Origin: Candidatus Zixiibacteriota bacterium
GTDB taxonomy: Bacteria > Zixibacteria > MSB-5A5 > CAIYYT01
Direction of reading: 5' to 3'
Assembly (NCBI GenBank): GCA_026397575.1
Contig: JAPLUP010000575.1
Location: forward strand, 1 to 5,463
DNA length: 5,463 bases
In this document: positions 1 through 4,889 of the stretch, piece by piece
Layout of the letters: each line of letters opens with the position of its first letter
How positions within the stretch are numbered: position 1 is the first letter of the stretch
Translations under genes and position numbers: made by a program
Notes under the pieces: generated by a model
Seen by the model: only the letters and a program-made list of their open reading frames with translations
What the model was told of the DNA's origin: nothing
Database searches by the model: none

Positions 1-483
1 GTCGAATAAATGGCTCGGGCCGCTCTCTTCCTCACCTTCAAGGACGAACTTCAGATTGACCGGCAACGGTATTCCCGACTTGAGGTATGCTTCAACAGCG
101 GCAATGTGAACCAGCAACTGGCCTTTGTCGTCCGACGCACCCCGAGCGTAAATCGTCTCACCGTCGATAAACGGCTCAAACGGCGGATGAAGCCAAAGAT
201 TTAGGGGATCAACCGGCTGGACATCGTAATGGCCATAGACCAGAAGCGTGCGTTTGTTGGCGGGATTAATATACTCAGCGTAAACGATCGGGTGACCGGC
301 AGTCGGGTAGACTTTGGCCGCAAGTCCCAATCCCTCGAACTTCACTTTCAGGTAGTCTGCGCATTTGAGCAGATCGTTCTTGTATTTCGAGTCGCCGGAG
401 ATCGACGGGAACTTCAACAACTCCACCAGATCATTGACGAATTTGCTCCGATTTGCCTGAATGTAGCTTAGCACCTTGTCCAT
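1..483 (-). CDS. M20 family metallopeptidase (dipeptidase-like), N-terminal part
   Basis: Only the first 161 residues are in the window; the reading frame is open to the left edge, so the C-terminal part is missing. M20 enzymes are cytosolic, usually di-zinc hydrolases that cleave dipeptides or acylated amino acids. Visible motifs are YGHYDVQP at residues 83-90 (metal-binding His85 and Asp87), the RGASDDKG block at 114-121 containing the bridging metal Asp, and EGEEESG at 149-155, with the catalytic base and metal-ligand Glu pair at 152-153. The intervening PPFEP-DG-IYARG pattern is typical of the dipeptidase/carnosinase-like branch. The ATG at 481-483 is preceded by AAGGAG with good spacing, which fixes the start. 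The gene is transcribed divergently from the peroxiredoxin gene. The family call is firm; the substrate cannot be told from this fragment. Confidence 0.93.
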   Translation of the reverse strand, partial: MDKVLSYIQANRSKFVNDLVELLKFPSISGDSKYKNDLLKCADYLKVKFEGLGLAAKVYPTAGHPIVYAEYINPANKRTLLVYGHYDVQPVDPLNLWLHPPFEPFIDGETIYARGASDDKGQLLVHIAAVEAYLKSGIPLPVNLKFVLEGEEESGPSHLFD

Positions 484-521
484 GTATTTTCACTCCTTAT
501 ACCGTGGCGAAACTTTCCGAT

Positions 522-549
522 AAGCTACCGCAGCAACCGCCATTGTCAA
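522..549 (-). promoter_or_regulatory. Candidate promoter of the M20 peptidase gene
   Basis: On the minus strand a perfect TTGACA lies at 549-544, followed after 16 bases by TAGCTT at 527-522, a poor match to a -10 box. The predicted start of transcription would be near 515, leaving a leader of roughly 30 bases before the ATG at 483, with the AAGGAG ribosome site inside it. The geometry is good, but the weak -10 keeps confidence low. Confidence 0.35.
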
Positions 550-762
550 GGGGATTGATCGCAAGTGAGGCGATTTCCGGGCACGGATTTCCATTCCGTC
601 GGGAACCCTTTGTGGAAGATGCGTGTTCTATCCGTAAAGTCGGCGAGAAGCCGTAAACGATGTGGATAACCTGACATGAGAGACAGACATCAAAACAGAA
701 ATCACCGGAGTGAGCAATTAACAAGACTATGATCGACGTATAATTCATCGACAATATTGAGC

Positions 763-791
763 TTGACAGTGCTCGTTACCGGTGATAATTT
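763..791 (+). promoter_or_regulatory. Candidate sigma70-type promoter of the peroxiredoxin gene
   Basis: A perfect TTGACA at 763-768 is followed by the stretch TGATAATTTT. Read as an extended -10, TG at 783-784 precedes TAATTT at 786-791 with a 17-base spacer; read as GATAAT at 784-789, the spacer is 15. Transcription would start near 798, giving a leader of about 32 bases that includes the strong GAGGAGGA ribosome site. The palindromes CAATATTG and TAATATTA lie just upstream and downstream and could be operator sites, but they match no redox regulator box that I can name with confidence. Confidence 0.5.
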
Positions 792-829
792 TCGCAAACT
801 GCCTTAATATTAGTTTTCGAGGAGGAACA

Positions 830-1348
830 ATGCAAATCACAGAGAAAGCCCCCTATTTCAAAGGGGTGGCCGTGATGCCCGACAAGGAATTCAAGGAAAT
901 CCAACTATCTGACTACCGTGGCAAATGGTTGGTTCTGTTCTTCTACCCGCTTGATTTCACTTTTGTCTGCCCGACAGAGATCAAGGGATTCGCCGCCAAC
1001 TACAAGAAATTCACGGAAGTCGGCGCCGAGGTCATCGGCTGTTCCGTCGATTCCCAGTTTTCGCATCTGGCCTGGGTTGAGAAGGACCTCAAACCTCTCC
1101 CCTTCCCGCTGATGTCTGATTTAAGCAAGAACATCTCGCGGGCTTACGATGTGCTGGTGAATGACTCCATCGCTCTGCGCGGCACCTTCATCATCGACCC
1201 CGAGGGGGTATTGAAATCTATCGTCATCAATGATACCGCTATCGGCAGATCGATTGACGAAACCGTTCGCACACTCAAAGCTCTTCAAACCGGCGAACTC
1301 ACCGGCTGCGGCTGGCAGCCCGGCGAAACGACGCTCGGCAAAGGCTAA
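830..1348 (+). CDS. 2-Cys peroxiredoxin (Prx1/AhpC type)
   Basis: A 172-residue cytosolic peroxidase that reduces hydrogen peroxide and organic hydroperoxides, normally recycled by thioredoxin or an AhpF-like reductase. The active site PLDFTFVCPTE spans residues 40-50, with Thr44 and peroxidatic Cys47. The FSHLAW motif (77-82) and the conserved Arg117 in LRGTFIIDPEG are also present. A second Cys, Cys160, lies in TGCGWQPGE near the C-terminus and is the probable resolving residue; it sits two positions before the Trp instead of the usual four. The GGLG loop is absent (WVEKDLKPLPFPL instead) and there is no YF tail, features of peroxiredoxins that resist overoxidation. The ATG at 830 follows GAGGAGGA at 819-826; an in-frame GTG at 782 lies inside the likely promoter and is not the start. 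tpx follows 73 bp downstream. Family call secure; the exact subfamily symbol is left open. Confidence 0.97.
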   Translation: MQITEKAPYFKGVAVMPDKEFKEIQLSDYRGKWLVLFFYPLDFTFVCPTEIKGFAANYKKFTEVGAEVIGCSVDSQFSHLAWVEKDLKPLPFPLMSDLSKNISRAYDVLVNDSIALRGTFIIDPEGVLKSIVINDTAIGRSIDETVRTLKALQTGELTGCGWQPGETTLGKG

Positions 1349-1360
1349 ACAGCATACCCA

Positions 1361-1405
1361 TCACCCTTTTCCCCTCTCCCTCTGGGAGAGTGGCTATCGG
1401 GGTGA
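1361..1405. repeat. Palindromic intergenic repeat between the two peroxidase genes
   Basis: The inner hairpin is perfect: CTCTCCC at 1374-1380, loop TCT, GGGAGAG at 1384-1390. An outer pair TCACCC (1361-1366) and GGGTGA (1400-1405) encloses it, giving a nested stem of the type CCCTCTCCC-loop-GGGAGAG-GGGGTGAGGG. From general knowledge, sequences of this look recur between genes in many environmental bacterial genomes; I cannot count copies here. It has no U-run on the plus strand, so it is unlikely to be a strong intrinsic terminator and may allow read-through from the peroxiredoxin gene into tpx, or tune the level of the two parts of the message. Confidence 0.75.
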
Positions 1406-1414
1406 GGGAAAGGA
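1406..1414 (+). promoter_or_regulatory. Ribosome binding site of tpx abutting the repeat
   Basis: The purine tract GGGAAAGGA lies directly after the closing arm of the palindromic repeat. AGGA at 1411-1414 stands 7 bases before the ATG at 1422 and decides the start. An in-frame ATG at 1230 inside the upstream gene has no such support. Because the site touches the hairpin base, folding of the repeat could influence tpx translation. Confidence 0.6.
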
Positions 1415-1421
1415 CTACAAA

Positions 1422-1937
1422 ATGGCAGAAAGATCAGGAGCAACTACATTCAAGGGCAACCCACTGACCCTACTGGGGCATGAGATCAAAGTTGGAGATC
1501 AGGCCCCCGACATCGAAGCACTTGGCAACGACTTGTCGCCGGTGAAGCTGTCGGCTTATCGCGGCAAGACCATCATCGTCTCGACAGTGCCGTCACTCGA
1601 TACGCCCGTCTGCGACACCGAAACGCGTCGCTTCAACAAAGAAGCTGCCGGGCTTGGCAACGAAGTTGCGATACTAACAGTCAGTATGGATCTTCCCTTC
1701 GCACAAGGACGATGGTGCGGCGCGGCGGAAATCGACAAAGTAAGAACGTTATCTGATCACCGTGACGCGGCATTTGGCAACGGCTTTGGTGTGCTAATCA
1801 AGGAATTGCGCCTTCTGGCACGGGCGATATTTGTCATCGATAAACAGGGGGTCGTTCGCTACATCCAACTCGTCAAGGAGATGACCAGCGAACCAAACTA
1901 CGATGAAGTAATTGCAGCGGTCAGAAGACTCGCATGA
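1422..1937 (+). CDS. tpx: Thiol peroxidase Tpx (atypical 2-Cys peroxiredoxin)
   Basis: A 171-residue peroxiredoxin of the Tpx family, which reduces peroxides, preferring alkyl hydroperoxides in studied members, and is regenerated by thioredoxin. Peroxidatic Cys64 lies in PSLDTPVCDTETRRFN (57-72) and the resolving Cys99 in RWCGAAEI (97-104); the 35-residue spacing fits the intramolecular disulfide of this family. Arg134 in the LLARAIFVID segment is the conserved active-site Arg. The N-terminal TFKGNPLTLLG block and the length are typical and there is no signal peptide, so the protein is cytosolic. It lies 73 bp after the AhpC-type peroxiredoxin gene on the same strand, and the two are probably co-transcribed. 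The start at 1422 is chosen by its AAAGGA site. A palindromic repeat follows 23 bp after the stop and may end transcription. The family call is very secure. Confidence 0.97.
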   Translation: MAERSGATTFKGNPLTLLGHEIKVGDQAPDIEALGNDLSPVKLSAYRGKTIIVSTVPSLDTPVCDTETRRFNKEAAGLGNEVAILTVSMDLPFAQGRWCGAAEIDKVRTLSDHRDAAFGNGFGVLIKELRLLARAIFVIDKQGVVRYIQLVKEMTSEPNYDEVIAAVRRLA

Positions 1938-1959
1938 GGGGTTGAACGCTCTGGAGATT

Positions 1960-1987
1960 CGTAGGGGCGCACGGCTGTGCGCCCTCT
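1960..1987 (+). repeat. GGGCGC hairpin repeat, copy 1
   Basis: The unit starts CGTAGGGGCGC and ends GCGCCCTCT. GGGCGCAC at 1965-1972 pairs with GTGCGCCC at 1977-1984 over a GGCT loop, a perfect 8-bp stem. Copy 2, in opposite orientation at 2719-2745, shares the first 11 and the last 9 bases exactly but has a different, still self-complementary centre. It lies 22 bp after the tpx stop and could act as a transcript end or stabiliser, though no U-run follows. Confidence 0.8.
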
Positions 1988-2012
1988 AAGGTTGGCTCGA
2001 ATGTAGGAGCAG

Positions 2013-2036
2013 GGTAGCCCACAGCTTGCTGTGGGT
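2013..2036 (+). repeat. CCCACAGC hairpin repeat, copy A
   Basis: CCCACAGC at 2018-2025 pairs with GCTGTGGG at 2028-2035 over a TT loop. With its GGTAG leader it matches copy B (2080-2102, opposite strand) at 22 of 23 positions. Copies A and B together form a larger inverted repeat that could also pair with each other, in the gap between the convergent tpx and DUF456 genes. Confidence 0.8.
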
Positions 2037-2073
2037 CGTTTCCGCCAAGTCGAGACCGCCTGGCCCTTCTCGC

Positions 2074-2102
2074 ACCCAGCCCACAGCAAGCTGTGGGGTA
2101 CC
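2074..2102 (-). repeat. CCCACAGC hairpin repeat, copy B
   Basis: This is the inverted partner of copy A: CCCACAGC at 2080-2087 and GCTGTGGG at 2090-2097 on the plus strand, with a GGTAC leader when read on the minus strand. It begins 1 bp beyond the DUF456 stop codon on the minus strand, so it is well placed to act as the 3' end hairpin of that message. No clear U-run follows on the minus strand. Confidence 0.8.
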
Positions 2103-2103
2103 A

Positions 2104-2619
2104 CTACTTCAGCACCGTCTTCGTTAGAAATACGCCGATCATCATCAATCCCAACGCCACCTGTAGGATCGTGCCAATCAGAAAGGCGATGAAGGTTCCA
2201 CATCCGGCGCGCATGGATTCCATAAGCCTTCGGCCAAGCATCATTTCGAATAGTGTTGCGCCGACAAGCGGTCCCAGAATCATCGCCCAAAGCGACCCCA
2301 TCGAGACGCCAACGATCATGCCGATAAACGCGCCGATCATTCCCCATTTTGAGGCGCCCATCTTCTTGGCGCCATAGGCCTTGAAAATGTATTCCAAAAT
2401 AACCAGTCCACCGGCCGCCAGACCGAAGTTGATTAGATAGGTCTTGTCGATTACCGCGTAGCCGGTGAAATGGGCGTACAGGAACGCGCCTACCCAAACC
2501 AGCGGCAGTCCCGGCAAAATCGGCAGAATCACTCCGGCAACGCCAATTGCCATCACAATCAGCGCTCCCCCAGTGAGCACGATTTCTTTGAATGTCATTC
2601 CGTCGGTCGAGATGTTCAT
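2104..2619 (-). CDS. DUF456 family integral membrane protein
   Basis: A 171-residue, very hydrophobic, glycine-rich protein of the DUF456 family, whose function is unknown. Probable membrane segments lie near residues 14-34, 38-52, 61-79, 93-106, 108-127 and 141-166. Family signatures are the GVILPILPGLPLVWVG block (29-44) and the polar loop with YGAKKMGASKWGMIGAFIG (82-100), followed by the GPLVGATLFEMMLGR block (116-130). Two related Gly-rich hydrophobic hairpins suggest an internal duplication. No catalytic residues stand out. The ATG at 2619 has GAGG five bases upstream; Met8 is a possible but less supported start. The gene lies 174 bp downstream of serC on the same strand, with hairpin repeats between, so a link to serine synthesis is doubtful. 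Hairpin repeats lie on both sides of it. Confidence 0.9.
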   Translation of the reverse strand: MNISTDGMTFKEIVLTGGALIVMAIGVAGVILPILPGLPLVWVGAFLYAHFTGYAVIDKTYLINFGLAAGGLVILEYIFKAYGAKKMGASKWGMIGAFIGMIVGVSMGSLWAMILGPLVGATLFEMMLGRRLMESMRAGCGTFIAFLIGTILQVALGLMMIGVFLTKTVLK

Positions 2620-2718
2620 AGTTGCCTCAGCATTTGAAAACCGAAGTTGAGAGTTTGAAGAAATGCGCGCAAGGGATTTGTTGAGGACTCATATGCGACG
2701 GAATTACTCATACAACAC

Positions 2719-2745
2719 AGAGGGCGCGGAGACCGCGCCCCTACG
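2719..2745 (-). repeat. GGGCGC hairpin repeat, copy 2
   Basis: GGGCGCGG at 2722-2729 pairs with CCGCGCCC at 2733-2740 over an AGA loop. Read on the minus strand it starts CGTAGGGGCGC and ends GCGCCCTCT, exactly like copy 1 at 1960-1987, but with a different centre. The two copies are inverted with respect to each other and enclose the DUF456 gene and the CCCACAGC repeats. Confidence 0.8.
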
Positions 2746-2760
2746 CATATTGATTCGGTG

Positions 2761-2783
2761 GGATAGGCATTCCTGCCTGTTCC
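2761..2783. repeat. Hairpin repeat AGGCA/TGCCT after serC
   Basis: AGGCA (2765-2769) and TGCCT (2774-2778) form a perfect 5-bp stem over a TTCC loop; in RNA it can extend outward to about 9 pairs, including G-U pairs, ending GGA/TCC. It lies about 10 bp past the serC stop and may protect or end the serC transcript. It resembles the short GGACAGG-type palindromes common between genes of environmental bacteria (recollection, not searched). Confidence 0.55.
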
Positions 2784-2793
2784 AGTTGGACGA

Positions 2794-3876
2794 CTAATTC
2801 TTCTTCTTGAAGTCCGCCATAAATCCGACCAGCTTTTCGATGCCGGCAACTGGTAGCGCGTTGTACATCGATACGCGGATACCGCCAACGGAGCGATGGC
2901 CTTTGAGACCGATCATGCCAGCCGCCTTGGCTTCCTTCACGAACTTCTCTTCCAACTCTTCCGAGCCGAGCCGCATTGTGGCGTTCATGCCGGAACGACT
3001 GTCAGGACGAACAGTGCCGCGATAGTAACCGCCGGAGTTGTCAACGGCGCCGTACAGCATGTCCTTCTTAATCTTGTTGCGCTTCTCGACTTCCGCCAGA
3101 CCGCCGATCTGATCGACCCACTGCAATACCAACTTGATCATATAGATATTGTAAGCCGGAGGGGTGTTGTACAGCGAGTTTTCCTTGATATGAGTTGAAT
3201 AGCTTAGAATCTTGGTCAGACCTGATTTCTGCTTGGCGGCAAAATCCGGATTCATAATGATTACCGTCACACCGGCAGGGCCGATGTTCTTCTGCGCGCC
3301 TGCATAAATCAGCGCGAATTTGGAGACGTCGATCTTGCGCGAAAGGATGTCGGAGGACATGTCGCAGATCAGCGGCTTGCCGTGCGAATCCGGCCAGTAA
3401 GGGAACTGCGTGCCAAAAATGGTATTGTTTGAGGTCATGTGCACATACACGGCATCCGGACTAAGCTTCAGTTCGTTTTGCGCTGGAATAAAAGTGAATT
3501 TCGCGTCTTCAGACGAACCGGCGATATTGACCTTCCCGAAAAGTTTGGCCTCGGAGATCGCCTTCTGTGACCAGGCGCCGGTGTTGATATAGTCGGCGGT
3601 CTGATCTGCCGACAGGAAGTTCATCGGGATCATGGCGAACTGCATTGATGCGCCACCACCGAGAAAGAGAATGTGGAAATTGTCGGGAATATCAAGCTGC
3701 TTCTTGAGTAGTGCTTTGGTGTCTTCGAGAATCGCCTCGTAATCTTTGCTGCGATGGCTCATCTCGAATACCGACATGCCGAGTCCCTTGTAATCGAGGA
3801 ATTCGTTTTTGGCGACTTCGAGCGCCTCGATCGGAAGGGTCGCCGGACCGGGGTTGAAATTGAATACTCTGTTCAT
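2794..3876 (-). CDS. serC: Phosphoserine aminotransferase
   Basis: A 360-residue PLP enzyme of fold type I and of the usual full length. It converts 3-phosphohydroxypyruvate and glutamate to O-phosphoserine and 2-oxoglutarate, the second step of serine synthesis, in the cytosol. Landmarks in order are FNPGPATLP (7-15), GMSVFEMSHRSKDY (33-46, with phosphate-contacting His41-Arg42), GGGASMQF (73-80), Trp102 in NTGAWS, Asp172 in CDMSSDILSR, the PLP lysine Lys196 in YAGAQKNIGPAG (191-202), TPPAYNIY (238-245) and GHRSVGGIRVSMYNA (326-340). The ATG at 3876 is preceded by AGGTG about five bases upstream. It follows serA by 92 bp on the same strand; that spacer holds two stem-loops. All family motifs are intact. 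Confidence 0.98.
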   Translation of the reverse strand: MNRVFNFNPGPATLPIEALEVAKNEFLDYKGLGMSVFEMSHRSKDYEAILEDTKALLKKQLDIPDNFHILFLGGGASMQFAMIPMNFLSADQTADYINTGAWSQKAISEAKLFGKVNIAGSSEDAKFTFIPAQNELKLSPDAVYVHMTSNNTIFGTQFPYWPDSHGKPLICDMSSDILSRKIDVSKFALIYAGAQKNIGPAGVTVIIMNPDFAAKQKSGLTKILSYSTHIKENSLYNTPPAYNIYMIKLVLQWVDQIGGLAEVEKRNKIKKDMLYGAVDNSGGYYRGTVRPDSRSGMNATMRLGSEELEEKFVKEAKAAGMIGLKGHRSVGGIRVSMYNALPVAGIEKLVGFMADFKKKN

Positions 3877-3907
3877 GGTTCACCTGTTTTGTTTTATCTA
3901 TCACGGA

Positions 3908-3924
3908 ACAACCACAATGGTTGT
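3908..3924. promoter_or_regulatory. Stem-loop in the serA-serC spacer
   Basis: ACAACCA (3908-3914) and TGGTTGT (3918-3924) form a perfect 7-bp stem with a CAA loop, read on the minus strand between serA and serC. It lies about 30 bases upstream of the serC start and is not followed by a U-run. It may affect message stability; its function is unknown. Confidence 0.4.
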
Positions 3925-3948
3925 CTCAACATTGCCTATAATACGCTC

Positions 3949-3972
3949 GTAATCGTACTGAGTTACGATTAC
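3949..3972 (-). promoter_or_regulatory. Stem-loop spanning the serA stop codon
   Basis: GTAATCGTA (3949-3957) and TACGATTAC (3964-3972) make a perfect 9-bp stem with a 6-base loop. The serA stop codon (3971-3969) lies inside one arm, so a terminating ribosome would melt the stem. No U-run follows on the minus strand, so it is not a standard intrinsic terminator. It may slow 3' decay or partly uncouple serA from serC. Confidence 0.5.
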
Positions 3973-4850
3973 TTGCCCGCGACGAACGCGCCGATAATCT
4001 GATCGACCTGTTTGCCGATGCGCAACAGATTTTCGTTACTGGAGGCGCCGATATGCGGCGCCATCAGCATGTTAGGCGCCTTCGATAAGGGGCAGTCCTC
4101 TGCCGGCGGATCGGAATACCAGACGTCGGTGGCATAGGCAGCCATCTGACCCGACATAAGCGCGTCCACGACATCCTGCTCGATAATGCACTTGCCGCGA
4201 CCGGTGTTTACAAACACCACGCCCTTCTTCATCTTGGCAATCGTGTTTTTGTTGATCATCCCTTTGGTCTGATCGTTGACAGGCGTATGCAACGAAATGT
4301 AATCACACAACGGCAGCATCGCATCGAGCGACGGCTTTGGTTCGATATAGTCTGACTTGGTCACCACCGGATCGTAGCCAACCACCTTCATTCCAAAGGC
4401 AACTGCCCGCTTGGCAACTTCGACACCGATACGACCGCAGCCGATTAGTCCTAGCGTCTTGCCGTATAGTTCCGTACGCTTAAGTTCTTTCTTTAGCCAC
4501 TTCCCTTCCTTCATCGAGTTGTGTGCCTCGATCAAGCGGTTGGGCACGGCAATCATCATGGCGAAAGCCAGTTCAGCCACGGCGATACTCGACGCTTCGG
4601 GGGTATTCTTCACGACAATACCCTTCTCTTTGCAGTAGGGAACATCAACATTGTCAAGACCGACACCACCACGGATGATAAGCTTCATCTTTGCAGCCTG
4701 ATCGATGTATTCCTTGGTCGCTTTGGTCTTGCTGCGAATCAACACTATGTCGGCTTCGGGCAACTGTGCGGCATCCGCAGTCACCTCGCCATACTTGCGC
4801 AACGTTTCGGGTAGAGATGCGTCAAACGCATCGGCTAAGAGTATTTTCAT
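3969..4850 (-). CDS. serA: D-3-phosphoglycerate dehydrogenase, short form
   Basis: A 293-residue NAD-dependent D-2-hydroxyacid dehydrogenase that would oxidise 3-phosphoglycerate to 3-phosphohydroxypyruvate, the first step of serine synthesis. The N-terminal substrate part has IRSKTKATKEYID (38-50) and RGGVGLDNVD (60-69). The Rossmann core has LGLIGCGRIG (133-142) and Asp160 for NAD ribose binding. Catalytic positions are Arg218 (NTGRGK) and His266 (APHIGASS). The place of the catalytic Glu is taken by Asp247 in DVWYSDPP: Arg218 to Asp247 is 29 residues, as between Arg240 and Glu269 of E. coli SerA. The ASB and ACT regulatory domains are absent, so serine feedback through ACT is not expected. 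The ATG at 4850 has AAAGGA upstream with long (about 11 bases) spacing. The assignment rests on motifs plus adjacent serC; another 2-hydroxyacid substrate is possible but less likely. Confidence 0.92.
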   Translation of the reverse strand: MKILLADAFDASLPETLRKYGEVTADAAQLPEADIVLIRSKTKATKEYIDQAAKMKLIIRGGVGLDNVDVPYCKEKGIVVKNTPEASSIAVAELAFAMMIAVPNRLIEAHNSMKEGKWLKKELKRTELYGKTLGLIGCGRIGVEVAKRAVAFGMKVVGYDPVVTKSDYIEPKPSLDAMLPLCDYISLHTPVNDQTKGMINKNTIAKMKKGVVFVNTGRGKCIIEQDVVDALMSGQMAAYATDVWYSDPPAEDCPLSKAPNMLMAPHIGASSNENLLRIGKQVDQIIGAFVAGK

Positions 4851-4889
4851 AAATCACTTCATCCTTTGTTTTGAGAACCATCAACTAAT

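Larger units (their letters stand above)
484..829. other. Divergent intergenic control region, no credible gene
   Basis: This 346-bp stretch separates the M20 peptidase gene (leftward) from the peroxiredoxin gene (rightward). It holds a candidate promoter for each, described separately. It also has a few weak inverted repeats: an imperfect stem with arms near 576-587 and 595-605, a 4-bp stem CGGC/GCCG at 641-653, and the short palindromes CAATATTG (752-759) and TAATATTA (805-812). Short open frames on both strands here have no Shine-Dalgarno sequence and no recognisable protein features. The distance is long enough for a small RNA, but I see no clear terminator or conserved fold to support one. 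Confidence 0.6.

Noticed and set aside
453..656. Rightward 67-codon open frame overlapping the M20 start
   Set aside because: It overlaps the secure start of the M20 gene antisense and shows no protein features.
497..754. Leftward 85-codon open frame in the gap upstream of the M20 gene
   Set aside because: It lacks a Shine-Dalgarno sequence, would start at TTG or a weakly placed ATG, has no recognisable motif, and overlaps the likely M20 promoter.
782..829. Upstream GTG start that would lengthen the peroxiredoxin by 16 residues
   Set aside because: The GTG falls in the probable -10 region, and the ATG at 830 has a strong GAGGAGGA site and matches the family N-terminus.
1230..1421. Upstream ATG that would extend tpx by 64 residues
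   Set aside because: The extension runs through the end of the peroxiredoxin gene and the palindromic repeat in another frame and has no similarity to Tpx proteins.
1898..2497. Leftward 199-codon open frame overlapping DUF456 and the tpx end
   Set aside because: It is out of frame with the clear DUF456 protein, rich in Arg and Trp, runs through repeats and reads antisense into tpx.
1960..2745. An insertion sequence or composite transposon made of the inverted hairpin pair
   Set aside because: There is no transposase, no visible target-site duplication, and the enclosed gene is a plain membrane protein, so only the repeats themselves are reported.
2616..2888. Leftward 90-codon open frame between serC and DUF456
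   Set aside because: It overlaps the SerC C-terminus in another frame and passes through two hairpin repeats; no start site or motif supports it.
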